Shown here in pieces: positions 1 through 8,749 of a stretch of DNA of 60,645 nucleotides. Below the pieces are notes generated by a model. That model was not told the origin of the DNA and searched no databases. It saw nothing but the letters and a program-made list of their open reading frames with translations. This stretch comes from Acinetobacter haemolyticus CIP 64.3 = MTCC 9819 (lineage in GTDB: Bacteria > Pseudomonadota > Gammaproteobacteria > Pseudomonadales > Moraxellaceae). The translations under genes were made by a program, and so were the position numbers. Within the stretch, counting starts at the first letter, position 1; each line of letters starts with the position of its first letter. Where the stretch lies: contig NZ_KB849812.1 of the NCBI RefSeq assembly GCF_000369065.1, positions 1-60,645 of the forward strand, written 5' to 3'.

Positions 1-185
1 CCGTAGGACGTATGCGGTATTAGCATTCCTTTCGGAATGTTGTCCCCCACTAATAGGCAGATTCCTAAGCATTACTCACCCGTCCGCCGCTAGGTCAGTT
101 ACCGAAGCAACCTTCCCCGCTCGACTTGCATGTGTTAAGCCTGCCGCCAGCGTTCAATCTGAGCCATGATCAAACTCTTCAGTTT
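1..185 (-). rRNA. rrs: 16S ribosomal RNA, 5' end (partial)
   Basis: The reverse complement gives the conserved 5' end of bacterial 16S rRNA, including the universal 27F site (AGAGTTTGATCATGGCTCAG) near 160-178 and the following helix region that reads CGCTGGCGGCAGGC. The gene runs leftwards and its body lies outside the window. The mature 5' end is placed near 185 by analogy with E. coli. The V1 region and the A+T-rich leader fit Acinetobacter, but 185 bases are not enough for a species call. Confidence 0.97.
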
Positions 186-385
186 AAAATCATTAGTAGC
201 TTATGGCTACAAATCTTGGCTCATCAATTTTCTGACATTAATTTCTCAAATAAACTTCGAGTAATTTCTACCATTCAATCAATGAAATATTTTCGATTGA
301 TTAACCAGTAAAAATCCACACAAGTTGTTCTTCTATTCTCTTAATGATCTTCTCGATGATTCGTCATCATCAAGCTAGGTCGGCT

Positions 386-413
386 ATATTACTCTCAATC
401 TCTTAAAAGTCAA
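386..413 (-). promoter_or_regulatory. rrn promoter P2 (proximal)
   Basis: On the minus strand a TTGACT -35 box (408-413) is separated by 16 bp from a TAATAT -10 box (386-391). A G+C-rich discriminator (GCCGACC) follows, as expected for a stringently controlled rRNA promoter. The start point would fall near 379, leaving a leader of about 195 nt before 16S. Confidence 0.8.
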
Positions 414-525
414 CAGGTAATTTAGATATTTTTAAAACTTATCAAACAACCCAAAAATCTAACCACTAAAGCCAAATCCTTGTTTATCAACAAGTTTTTA
501 TCTGCATCACCGCCGATGGATGTGC

Positions 526-553
526 ATTCTACAGCATTTCCCACCCAATGCAA
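526..553 (-). promoter_or_regulatory. rrn promoter P1 (distal)
   Basis: On the minus strand TTGCAT (548-553) and TAGAAT (526-531) are separated by 16 bp. An A/T-rich tract upstream (560-690) could act as an UP element. Together with the proximal promoter it forms the tandem P1/P2 arrangement usual for rRNA operons. The 186-700 stretch therefore holds the rRNA leader and its promoters and no convincing protein gene. Confidence 0.7.
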
Positions 554-700
554 CACCCTCATCTATTTTTTATTATCAAGTGAACGTTTTTTGAACGCAT
601 CAGTTACTTTTAATACTTTTTCTTTGCCTTTAAGAGCTATTTTTAAACAATTAAGTAAAGTAGAATATGTTTCTTGCTTCACATTTTTTGGCATTTTTGA

Positions 701-1213
701 TTGAAAAGACGGTGTATTTTTAGGAAAGCTCAATATTTATGGCTAATAGGTTTGATTTCTATTAGTCCGTTTAGTCATGCCATTTCGAGCCATAGTTTTT
801 ATGAGTTAACGCTATCTATATTAAGTTATAGCAAATGGCCGAATACAACACGCCCAACCATTTGTGTTTTAGATAACAATGAGGCTGCATCTCAATTTCA
901 AGTCAATATTCGTCAACTTGCGTATGACTATCAAGTGCAAGCAATAGCGACGAAAGATTTCACAAAAACCGATTGTAATGTTGTTTATTTTTCTACGACT
1001 ACACCACAACAACAACAAAATCTTATTCAAGCACACCCTTCTCGCTCGTTACTTTCATTAAGTACGAATAATCCCGCATGCGAGATTGGAAGTATTTTCT
1101 GCTTGTATAGTCGTCAGACTTTTTCTTCATTTAAAGTGAATCTGGATGCTTTAAGTGCCTCCAAAGTTCACATTGATCCACGTGTTCTACTCTTGGCAAA
1201 AAACACGGAGTGA
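701..1213 (+). CDS. yfiR: YfiR-family periplasmic repressor of YfiN
   Basis: This 170-residue protein is the periplasmic arm of a YfiBNR system. In Pseudomonas aeruginosa YfiR binds and silences the inner-membrane diguanylate cyclase YfiN. The N-terminus has a hydrophobic signal segment at about residues 11-27. Cysteines 55, 92, 127 and 134 mirror the spacing of the two disulfides known in YfiR (about 37-39 and 7 residues apart). The start is uncertain: a TGA stop directly precedes codon 701, so the gene must begin at or after the TTG at 701, and no strong Shine-Dalgarno is visible. Its stop overlaps the yfiN start (GTGA), which implies translational coupling. The family call rests on length, cysteine spacing and the two partner genes. 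Confidence 0.82.
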   Translation: MKRRCIFRKAQYLWLIGLISISPFSHAISSHSFYELTLSILSYSKWPNTTRPTICVLDNNEAASQFQVNIRQLAYDYQVQAIATKDFTKTDCNVVYFSTTTPQQQQNLIQAHPSRSLLSLSTNNPACEIGSIFCLYSRQTFSSFKVNLDALSASKVHIDPRVLLLAKNTE

Positions 1214-2442
1214 TCAACGTGATTTCAAGTTTATATCAATCAACTTCATTACATGCTTTATTCCGTAAGTCTCAATTTACTATTTTTGCGATTACTTTTT
1301 TTATTTGTTCTTTTACCTTTGCCACGATTTCAATGTTTACCATGGAAACTTATGCAAAGCAGAATCTTCAATTATTGAGTCAAACAGTCCTTGAACGAAT
1401 TCAACCTGCTGTGGTGTTTAAAGATAAAGGAACCATAGATCAAATTCTTTCCGATTACACCACAAGTCATGCCATCCGCAGCATCCATGTTTATGACGCT
1501 CAAAAGCAGTTGCTTGCAGAAAGTAGTAAAACCATTGAATACACCTCTTTTTTGCAAGATTTGCTCGACAATTGGTTCTTACACGATCCTGTTCAACTCA
1601 CAGTAATTCATAATAAAAAGCAGGTCGGTGAACTCGTACTTTATGGCAGCTCTGAAAATATTTTGCATTTTCTTAAAACCATTATCATTGGATTAGCCAT
1701 TTCAATGTTTTTTATCGTGATCGCCTTATTGTGGTCAGTCAATCTAACCTACCGTCAGATCATGCAAGCGATCAAGCCACTCACTCACATTGCACAACTG
1801 GTGAGTGACCAAAAAGCATATAATTTACGCTTCCCAAACAATCATATCCGTGAATTCCAAAATTTAAACACTGTTTTTAATGAGCTACTTGAGGAAATTC
1901 AAATTTGGCATACACATCTTCAAAAAGAGAACCATCAACTATCATTCCAAGCACACCATGATCAATTAACAGGTTTACCTAATCGTCATTATTTTTATGA
2001 TGAGTTGAATAATATTTTTGATAATCCTCAGTATCGTCACAACTCAGCATTGTTATTTTTAGATAATAACAAATTCAAAGCAATCAACGATCAATATGGT
2101 CATTTGGCTGGCGATGCTGTTTTAACTGAAATGGCATCTCGCTTAAAACTCTCTGTTCGCCATGAAGACTTCATTGCACGCTTAGGTGGAGATGAGTTTG
2201 CTATCATTCTTCATGCTATTCACCAAGCAGAACATTTAGAGACAATTGCAGACACCATACTTGCAAGTTGCAAAGAACCTTTAGACTTTAATGGTCAATC
2301 CATTCATTTCAGTTTTAGTTTGGGAATTGCTTTCTCCCAGTTCGCTGAAAACCCAGAAGATTTGGTCATGCAAGCTGATCAAGCCATGTATAAAGCTAAA
2401 AACTTAAACCCTCATTGGTTTCTTTATAAACCAGAAAATTAG
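1210..2442 (+). CDS. yfiN: YfiN/TpbB-like membrane diguanylate cyclase
   Basis: This 410-residue enzyme makes cyclic di-GMP from two GTP. It has a first membrane helix at about residues 21-43, a periplasmic sensor segment (about 44-155), a second helix (about 156-178), a HAMP-like linker and a C-terminal GGDEF domain. The active-site motif GGDEF is intact at residues 326-330. An RHED inhibitory-site motif (317-320) sits at the correct distance before it, so product feedback inhibition is likely. The start is GTG at 1210, overlapping the yfiR stop. yfiB follows after 8 bp. The expected behaviour is release from YfiR under envelope stress, which raises c-di-GMP and biofilm formation. Confidence 0.9.
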   Translation: MINVISSLYQSTSLHALFRKSQFTIFAITFFICSFTFATISMFTMETYAKQNLQLLSQTVLERIQPAVVFKDKGTIDQILSDYTTSHAIRSIHVYDAQKQLLAESSKTIEYTSFLQDLLDNWFLHDPVQLTVIHNKKQVGELVLYGSSENILHFLKTIIIGLAISMFFIVIALLWSVNLTYRQIMQAIKPLTHIAQLVSDQKAYNLRFPNNHIREFQNLNTVFNELLEEIQIWHTHLQKENHQLSFQAHHDQLTGLPNRHYFYDELNNIFDNPQYRHNSALLFLDNNKFKAINDQYGHLAGDAVLTEMASRLKLSVRHEDFIARLGGDEFAIILHAIHQAEHLETIADTILASCKEPLDFNGQSIHFSFSLGIAFSQFAENPEDLVMQADQAMYKAKNLNPHWFLYKPEN

Positions 2443-2450
2443 GATATGTT

Positions 2451-2930
2451 ATGCGCACACACACACTTAAAATTTCATTTATTGCGTTACTCTGCCTAAC
2501 ATTGGCTGGATGTTTGAGTTTTGGCCCACTAAAGTATCGCCAAGTCAAAATGTTGAAACAAGAAGGTTTCGTTTTAACAGATGAAGGCTGGAGTTTGGGC
2601 TTACCTGAACGCTTACTCTTTGACTTTAATAAGTCAGACATCAAGCCAGAACATGCAAATGAGATTGCTCGTTTAGCGAAGCAACTCAATAAATACGATT
2701 TACAAAAACTAAAAATTGTCGGACATACCGATGATGTCGGCAATCCAGAATACAATCAAAAACTTTCAGAGGAACGTGCTCAAAGCGTTTCTATGATTTT
2801 TGTTAATGAAGGCTTTAAGCAAAATAATTTAACAGTGATTGGTCGTGGTTCTAGTCAACCCTATTTGCCAAATACCTCAGAGGAAAACCGTGCGAGCAAT
2901 CGTCGAGTAGCTGTGATCATTATTCCTTAA
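2451..2930 (+). CDS. yfiB: YfiB-like OmpA-domain outer-membrane lipoprotein
   Basis: The 159-residue precursor has a lipoprotein signal with lipobox LAGC (Cys21), followed by a linker and an OmpA-type peptidoglycan-binding domain at about residues 50-157. The domain shows the typical VGHTDDVG and NRRV motifs. In the P. aeruginosa system YfiB is an outer-membrane lipoprotein that sequesters YfiR and so activates YfiN. The third position in a tight yfiR-yfiN-yfiB operon supports this role over a generic Pal-like one. The start ATG has an AGGA Shine-Dalgarno and lies 8 bp after the yfiN stop. Confidence 0.88.
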   Translation: MRTHTLKISFIALLCLTLAGCLSFGPLKYRQVKMLKQEGFVLTDEGWSLGLPERLLFDFNKSDIKPEHANEIARLAKQLNKYDLQKLKIVGHTDDVGNPEYNQKLSEERAQSVSMIFVNEGFKQNNLTVIGRGSSQPYLPNTSEENRASNRRVAVIIIP

Positions 2931-2951
2931 TTTCTAGATCACTCTTTCCCC

Positions 2952-2983
2952 AAAAAGCCAACTCATAGTCAGTTGGCTTTTTA
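2952..2983. terminator. Bidirectional terminator between yfiB and the metallophosphoesterase gene
   Basis: A 12-bp inverted repeat (AAAAAGCCAACT / AGTTGGCTTTTT) with an 8-nt loop is flanked by A and T tracts on both sides. It can therefore end both converging transcripts. Confidence 0.85.
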
Positions 2984-2986
2984 TTT

Positions 2987-3997
2987 TTAGATGAGTTCGA
3001 TAATATCGATAGTGGGTGGCACTCTAAATCGAAAAGGCACACCAACCATCCCCGTTCCAACAGTTACAAAGACATCTGCATGCTCATGTGAATAAAAACC
3101 TTTTTTATGTCCCAAAATTGAGACTTTTTTCATAATATAATTTGTCACCCACGGTAACTCAATTTGTCCACCATGCGTATGCCCCGATAACATCAATGGA
3201 CGCATGGGTAATTCGGGCACCATATCTACAGTATCTGGGTTATGAGATAAAATTAACCAAGGTTTATCTTGGGGTAAATCAGGCAAAAAGCGCATATTCG
3301 CTTTACCAGCCCACAGATCACCAATACCGATGAGACGAAATTCATCAAAATCAACGATCTTACCCTCAATATCTATCACATTATTTTGTGCCAACGCCTC
3401 ACTTAATAACGCTTGGATTGGTGGTCCTGGATATTGTTCATCGTGGTTCCCTGGTACAGAATAAACAGGGGCTTGAATTTTCTTTAAAACTTCAAGCTCA
3501 TAAACAAGTCGATTTTCTGGCTCATAAGTCCAGTCTCCAGCTACCACAACTAAATCAGGTTGTTGCTGATTCAACTTTTTAACAATACTTTTAAGTTGTC
3601 GCTCATGCCCCGAGAATAAACCAATGTGCAGATCTGCAACCAACGCAACTTTAATAGGACGCTTAAATTCCTGTGTAGGATTTAAACGAAACTGATGCTG
3701 TTTGACATGAATTTGATGTGGCTCAATAAAGCGTGCGTAGACCAAGACGCTACTCAAGAGAAAAACAAAAGCGGTTTGATGGATATTATAGTACCCAGAC
3801 CACCCCGCATATAAGCTAAAAAACCACAGAGGTACGAGTAAATAAGAGAGATAAAAAGCAAGCAAATGCACAAAAGCTTTAAATGGATGGATGGTCTCTG
3901 TACGTGACTGGTGAACCCATGCTTCGATAAAGGCCCAAAGTGCTAAAATCGCAAAAATAAGATAAAAGCCAAAAATAATAGGATCTGAATTCGACAT
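2987..3997 (-). CDS. Membrane-anchored calcineurin-like metallophosphoesterase (YaeI type)
   Basis: This 336-residue protein has two to three hydrophobic segments in the first 90 residues and then a metallophosphoesterase domain. The dimetal motifs are complete: ADLHIG (121-126), GDW near 154, GNHD (183-186), SHNP near 251 and GHTHGG (272-277). The architecture matches the YaeI/YkuE group, whose members are phosphodiesterases; exact substrates in Acinetobacter are unknown. The gene is divergent from the phospholipase D-like gene at 4099, with about 100 bp between them for two promoters. Confidence 0.85.
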   Translation of the reverse strand: MSNSDPIIFGFYLIFAILALWAFIEAWVHQSRTETIHPFKAFVHLLAFYLSYLLVPLWFFSLYAGWSGYYNIHQTAFVFLLSSVLVYARFIEPHQIHVKQHQFRLNPTQEFKRPIKVALVADLHIGLFSGHERQLKSIVKKLNQQQPDLVVVAGDWTYEPENRLVYELEVLKKIQAPVYSVPGNHDEQYPGPPIQALLSEALAQNNVIDIEGKIVDFDEFRLIGIGDLWAGKANMRFLPDLPQDKPWLILSHNPDTVDMVPELPMRPLMLSGHTHGGQIELPWVTNYIMKKVSILGHKKGFYSHEHADVFVTVGTGMVGVPFRFRVPPTIDIIELI

Positions 3998-4098
3998 TAA
4001 AGCCCTCTTTCAATTTACTCAGGGACAGAGGTTGCATCTTATATTTATCTTTTTCGATGAAATGGTATACTCAACCCAACCTTTAATCAGTAACGATT

Positions 4099-5727
4099 AT
4101 GACGCAATTTTCTCATTTAAATGGCAAACATACAAAGATAAGTACAAGTACTTACAATAAAAACATGCTTGCGTTTTCTTGTGCAATTGCCTTAACCATA
4201 AGTGGATGTAGTACTTTACCCCAACATAAAACACCATCAACACCCTCTATAAGCATTCAAACTGAACACTCAGAAACATCACTGGCTCAGGTCATCCAAC
4301 CTCTACAAGCCCAGCACCCTGCACTGACAGGCTACCATGTATTATTTGAACCACTAGAAGCCTTATCTGCACGTTTAAGTCTGATCGATAAAGCAGAAAA
4401 AAGCTTAGATCTACAATATTATATTTGGGATAACGACAAAGTTGGAGCTCTTGCTTTACATGCACTGATACGTGCAGCTGATCGTGGAGTCAAAGTTCGA
4501 CTATTAATCGATGATAACAATGCAAAAAAAACAGAAGGAATTTTTTTAGCTTTGGCTCAACATCCCAATATTGAGGTTAAGTTATTTAATCCTTATCGGT
4601 TTCGTAAATATCGTGCCATAGATATGGTGCTCGACTTAAAGCGCATCAATCGACGAATGCATAACAAAAGTTTTATTGCTGATCACCAAGTTGCATTGAT
4701 TGGTGGACGTAATATGACGAATCAATATTATAATATCAGCGAAAATTTCCAATTTTCTGATGTCGATGTCATGCTATTTGGCACAGCGGTAAATGATATT
4801 TCAGCATCCTTTGATGACTATTGGAACCATGAATACGCTTATGATGTCAGAGATATCGTTAAACAACGATCACATCGCCTTAGCTATGAAAGCTTAAAAC
4901 AGCAATTAGATGAACATTATCAACTTGCCACGGTGCAAAACTACTTAGATATCACCAATCACTCACAGACCATCAATGGTTTAATGAATCAACGCATTTC
5001 ACTCGACTGGGTCAAAGCAGAAGTTGTCAAAGATTCTCCAGATAAAATAAGAGCAAAAGCCAAGAAAGAAGAACACTTAAATTTTCAATTGATCAATCAC
5101 CTCGAACAACCTGAAAAGAATATCGATCTCATCTCCGCTTATTTTGTACCAGAAAAGAAAGGAACGAAGGTTTTAACAGACTTGGCGCAAGATGGAATTG
5201 AAGTCAGAGTTCTCACCAACTCATTTAAAGCCAACGATGTTGCCGTTGTTCATGCATTCTATGGAAAATATCGTCAAGAGTTACTCGAAAAAGGGGTTCA
5301 ACTCTACGAGTTTTTACCCGCAATAGACAAAAGTGATTTAGATAAGCGGACGGAAGAACTGGCAAAAAAAGCAAAAGTAAGTCTTAAAGGTTTAAGCCGC
5401 TCTAGTTTGCATGCAAAACTAATGGCACTCGATGAAAAGCAAGTTTTTATTGGTTCTTTTAATTTCGATCCTCGCTCGGCATATTTAAATACCGAAATCG
5501 GCGTTCTTCTGAATAGTCCACCACTTGCTCAAGCCGTACACACCACCATGGATCAGAACCTTACCAAATTTGCATACAAATTAGTTTTGGATGCAAATAA
5601 TAAAATTACATGGCAACGCCAAACACCCCAAGGCCCGATTATCTACAGAAAAGAACCAAAAATGAAATGGTGGCAAAGAGCTGGTATGAAAGTCATTTCA
5701 TGGCTTCCAATTGAAGGATTTATGTAA
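4099..5727 (+). CDS. Phospholipase D / cardiolipin synthase-like lipoprotein
   Basis: This 542-residue protein carries two HKD-type phospholipase D half-sites. The first is HNK at residues 188-190, followed by the GGRN signature. The second is HAK at residues 438-440, followed by GSFNFDPRS. Paired half-sites are the hallmark of ClsC-like cardiolipin synthases and related phosphatidyltransferases. A lipobox (ISGC, Cys37) suggests an envelope lipoprotein. The n-region is long if translation starts at 4099; an in-frame ATG at 4165 would give a shorter signal peptide. The 3' end overlaps the convergent acyltransferase gene by 8 bp. Its neighbour is also a phospholipid enzyme, supporting a role in membrane lipid remodelling. 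The exact reaction is inferred. Confidence 0.85.
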   Translation: MTQFSHLNGKHTKISTSTYNKNMLAFSCAIALTISGCSTLPQHKTPSTPSISIQTEHSETSLAQVIQPLQAQHPALTGYHVLFEPLEALSARLSLIDKAEKSLDLQYYIWDNDKVGALALHALIRAADRGVKVRLLIDDNNAKKTEGIFLALAQHPNIEVKLFNPYRFRKYRAIDMVLDLKRINRRMHNKSFIADHQVALIGGRNMTNQYYNISENFQFSDVDVMLFGTAVNDISASFDDYWNHEYAYDVRDIVKQRSHRLSYESLKQQLDEHYQLATVQNYLDITNHSQTINGLMNQRISLDWVKAEVVKDSPDKIRAKAKKEEHLNFQLINHLEQPEKNIDLISAYFVPEKKGTKVLTDLAQDGIEVRVLTNSFKANDVAVVHAFYGKYRQELLEKGVQLYEFLPAIDKSDLDKRTEELAKKAKVSLKGLSRSSLHAKLMALDEKQVFIGSFNFDPRSAYLNTEIGVLLNSPPLAQAVHTTMDQNLTKFAYKLVLDANNKITWQRQTPQGPIIYRKEPKMKWWQRAGMKVISWLPIEGFM

Positions 5728-6550
5728 GATCCTCTTCAGGCAATACTTTTAAAACTTTACGGTGTAACTTCTTCAGACCTTCACGCATCTTTAAATCCAC
5801 TTCTTTGGTTAAACTATCCACCGTATGCCCTTCAACCGAAATTGCAGGTAAAGTCAATAAATGCGCTGTGACTCTTGGCATTTCCAACACACGTTGTACA
5901 TGTTCAACAAAAGTCATTGCACCAATGAATGGCGCAACCATATCTAGCTCACCTTGCTGATTAACATAGCAAATGACACAAATCTGCACGGGTCGTTGAG
6001 CTTCTATCGCCGCACCTAATAAGCGACCATGCACTTTTTTAACCTGACGACCATCTGTAGTTGTGGCTTCTGGAAAAAATAAGACAGGAATATCTTGTTT
6101 TAAAAAATCTGTAATTTGCTCTCGAATACGCAGTGAGTCCCCCGAGCCTCGCTTAATAAATAAAGTTCCACCACCTTTAGCTAAATTACCTAAAATAGGC
6201 CACTTTTCTACTTCAGCTTTCGCCAAAAAGAAAATACGTGCTCCTGAACCGAGTACCGCAACATCTAACCATGAAATATGATTACTAACCCACAGTGAAG
6301 GTTCTCTAGGTATGCTGCCATGCACTTGTACATCTAGATTAAAGACCTCACATAATCGTCGGCAAAAATATTGAACATATCGAGTATTCACAGGATTATT
6401 CGGATCTTTGTAAAGAGCATGTCGATAAATCAGATAAAATCCTTCACCAATGGTTTCTAAGCCTGCTGCTAGTTTTCGACTATATAAACTAAATTTGGAA
6501 AGTAAATTTAATGGCGCGCTGCTTTTTGCTGTTGATACTTCTTGAGTCAT
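5720..6550 (-). CDS. PlsC-family lysophospholipid acyltransferase
   Basis: This 276-residue protein has the acyltransferase HX4D motif (His91, Asp96 in NHISWLD) and a second motif FFPEATTTDG at about residues 156-165, which resembles the EGT(R/S) block of 1-acylglycerol-3-phosphate acyltransferases. These enzymes move an acyl chain onto lysophosphatidic acid or a similar lipid at the inner membrane. It has no long hydrophobic N-terminus, so membrane association is probably peripheral or by a short amphipathic stretch. The gene is convergent with, and overlaps by 8 bp, the phospholipase D-like gene. Whether it is the main PlsC or an accessory OlsA-like enzyme cannot be settled here. Confidence 0.82.
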   Translation of the reverse strand: MTQEVSTAKSSAPLNLLSKFSLYSRKLAAGLETIGEGFYLIYRHALYKDPNNPVNTRYVQYFCRRLCEVFNLDVQVHGSIPREPSLWVSNHISWLDVAVLGSGARIFFLAKAEVEKWPILGNLAKGGGTLFIKRGSGDSLRIREQITDFLKQDIPVLFFPEATTTDGRQVKKVHGRLLGAAIEAQRPVQICVICYVNQQGELDMVAPFIGAMTFVEHVQRVLEMPRVTAHLLTLPAISVEGHTVDSLTKEVDLKMREGLKKLHRKVLKVLPEEDLT

Positions 6551-6749
6551 AAATCATTAAAACCATCGGATCAGTAAAACACTGAACATGTATACATTGA
6601 ATTAATCAAGTTATATCACGCTCATATCCTCTTATAAAAGTTTGTGTCATAACAAAAACCGAATGTAAGCATAATATTTTTCAATTTTAAATGGTTTTAT
6701 AGATTGATTATAATTTAAAAATCGAATTTTCAAATTAAAAGGTGAGCAG

Positions 6750-6890
6750 ATGAAATCTCAAGCAACAGCATCTACGTCACAAACCACTGTACCTTACGGT
6801 TATGCTTTAAGAATGTTTATTGGCTGGTCAATCTTATATTTTGGAACATTGGTAGGATTTATAGAACTTTTACGCAGTAATATTATATAA
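6750..6890 (+). CDS. Small single-span membrane protein, 46 residues
   Basis: The short frame starts at an ATG 6 nt after a good Shine-Dalgarno (AAAGGTGAG). It encodes 46 residues: a polar Ser/Thr/Gln-rich N-terminus of about 18 residues and one hydrophobic helix (about residues 24-42) that begins with MFIGWSILYFG. It stands alone between the divergently transcribed acyltransferase gene and hflX. I do not recognise a family. The ribosome-binding site, the membrane-protein composition and the clean intergenic position argue that it is real. Confidence 0.6.
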   Translation: MKSQATASTSQTTVPYGYALRMFIGWSILYFGTLVGFIELLRSNII

Positions 6891-6964
6891 ATCTACTCAG
6901 TCTTTGCCCTTTACTTTCAGTTTGTTCTAGAATAAGACTTTGAGACCAAGGATTTATAAACAGC

Positions 6965-8302
6965 GTGGAAAATTTTGAGCAGCGTCAGCATGGTGAACGA
7001 GCAATTTTGGTCAATGTTTCCGTTCAACTTCTTGATGATCTTGATGCTGAAGAGTTCCGATTGCTCGCTCAATCCGCAGGTGCTGAAATTCTTGAACATG
7101 TTTCAGTTCAACGTCAGAAACCTGATCCAAAATTTTTTATTGGCTCAGGTAAAGTTGAAGAAATTGCAGAATTAGTTAGAGCACTTGATGCTGAATTGGT
7201 GATCTTCGATCACTCATTATCTCCCGCTCAGGAACGTAACTTAGAAAAAGTTCTGAAATGTCGTGTCATCGATCGTACAGGCTTAATTTTAGATATCTTC
7301 GCCTTACGTGCCCGTACACATGAAGGTAAATTACAAGTTGAATTGGCTCAACTCAAGCATTTATCGACTCGCTTGATTCGAGGCTTTACGGGCAATCTAG
7401 AACAACAAAAAGGTGGCATTGGTCTACGCGGTCCTGGTGAATCGCAACTCGAAACAGATCGTCGACTCATTCGAGTCCGAATTACCCAACTTAAAGATAA
7501 ACTTATTAAAGTACAACAAACCCGTTTACAAGGTCGTGCCGCTCGCCAAAAGGCAGCGATTCCCACCATTTCCTTAGTGGGTTATACCAATGCTGGAAAA
7601 TCAACATTATTTAATATTTTAGCAAAAAGTGATGTCTATGCTGCTGATCAACTCTTTGCAACACTAGACCCGACCTTACGCCGACTTGAGTGGGATGGTA
7701 TTGGTACAGTTGTACTCGCTGATACGGTTGGGTTTGTACGTAATCTACAACATGATTTAGTTGAATCATTTAAAGCAACTTTAGAGGAAACACTTGAAGC
7801 AACACTCCTTTTACACGTTGTCGATAGTAGTAGCCCCAATATGCCTGAACAAATCGAAGCGGTAGAGTCAGTTCTAAAAGAAATCGGGGCAGATGCACCT
7901 ATTTTGCATGTCTATAATAAAATCGACCTGAGCGGTGATACTGCTAAAATCACCTATAAAGCACCCGAACTACCCGATCGCGTTTATCTATCTGCACATT
8001 CAGGTCAAGGCTTGGATTTACTCAGTCAAGCGGTACAACAATGTCTGATGGGACAGTTACAACAATTTGATTTAGTCCTCAAGCCTGCTTACGGTAAACT
8101 ACGTACGCAACTTTACACTTTGAATGTTATTCAATCAGAACATTATGATGATGAAGGTGACTTGCATTTATCCGTATGCATCGCCCCTCACAAGTTAGAA
8201 CAACTGATTAAACAAGCACACTTACCACTCGATGAAATTGTCGGAGCAAAGTCGTTCTTATTTCATCGTGTTTTAGAAGAGTTCGAATCTAAACAGGAAT
8301 AA
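6965..8302 (+). CDS. hflX: Ribosome-associated GTPase HflX
   Basis: This 445-residue protein is HflX, a GTPase that binds the 50S subunit and splits stalled or heat-damaged ribosomes. The N-terminal domain contains the family block GPGESQLETDRR at about residues 155-170. The G domain follows with a P-loop GYTNAGKS at about residues 205-213, a switch II DTVGF and the NKID guanine-specificity motif. The start is taken as GTG at 6965; the upstream region offers no better candidate. In E. coli hflX follows hfq, but hfq is not adjacent here, so the gene probably has its own promoter. Confidence 0.95.
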   Translation: MENFEQRQHGERAILVNVSVQLLDDLDAEEFRLLAQSAGAEILEHVSVQRQKPDPKFFIGSGKVEEIAELVRALDAELVIFDHSLSPAQERNLEKVLKCRVIDRTGLILDIFALRARTHEGKLQVELAQLKHLSTRLIRGFTGNLEQQKGGIGLRGPGESQLETDRRLIRVRITQLKDKLIKVQQTRLQGRAARQKAAIPTISLVGYTNAGKSTLFNILAKSDVYAADQLFATLDPTLRRLEWDGIGTVVLADTVGFVRNLQHDLVESFKATLEETLEATLLLHVVDSSSPNMPEQIEAVESVLKEIGADAPILHVYNKIDLSGDTAKITYKAPELPDRVYLSAHSGQGLDLLSQAVQQCLMGQLQQFDLVLKPAYGKLRTQLYTLNVIQSEHYDDEGDLHLSVCIAPHKLEQLIKQAHLPLDEIVGAKSFLFHRVLEEFESKQE

Positions 8303-8376
8303 GTCGCTGGGGCTCGCTTCTCGTGCAAGCGTAATAACACGATTCATCATTGTTATAAACATGGGTAAAAGAGAAC

Positions 8377-8739
8377 ATGAAAGAAATCGATTGGACAGCT
8401 TGGTTTTACACGATTCTATTAATTGTTGTATTTCGTGAAGGAGCTGTCGCCATCACCACTTTCTTTCAACATCCAGAACTCGGTAACTTGGTTGGGCTAA
8501 TTAGCCTACTTAGCGTGTTATTAATCTGGAGAAAGTTTAGAAAAATTTCCAATCGTCTGATCGATACCAACAATAGAATCATGAAAGAAAGTTCTTTTGC
8601 ATTTTTACCGATTTGTGCAGGGTCCTTAATCATGCTAGTTCATTTGGGTAAAGAAATTCCTGTGTTTTTATTTATTCTCACCCTAAGTACTTTATTGCCA
8701 TTGTGGATTTACGCCAAAATGGCGAAACGTTGGTTATAG
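8377..8739 (+). CDS. CidA/LrgA-family membrane protein
   Basis: This 120-residue protein has four predicted membrane helices, as in the holin-like CidA/LrgA family. The helices lie at about residues 8-26, 35-50, 73-90 and 93-112. The family identification leans on its partner: the next gene, 10 bp downstream, is a clear LrgB/CidB homologue, and the two families are almost always paired. Family members have been linked to control of murein hydrolase activity and to pyruvate or acetate transport. The start ATG has a GAGA Shine-Dalgarno. Confidence 0.72.
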   Translation: MKEIDWTAWFYTILLIVVFREGAVAITTFFQHPELGNLVGLISLLSVLLIWRKFRKISNRLIDTNNRIMKESSFAFLPICAGSLIMLVHLGKEIPVFLFILTLSTLLPLWIYAKMAKRWL

Positions 8740-8749
8740 GAGTTCGTAT

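Noticed and set aside
126..311. 61-codon frame over the 16S end
   Set aside because: It reads through the antisense of 16S rRNA and its leader.
480..704. 74-codon frame on the + strand upstream of yfiR
   Set aside because: It lies antisense across the rRNA promoters P1 and its upstream A+T-rich region. The -35 and -10 boxes explain the sequence, and no ribosome-binding site is present.
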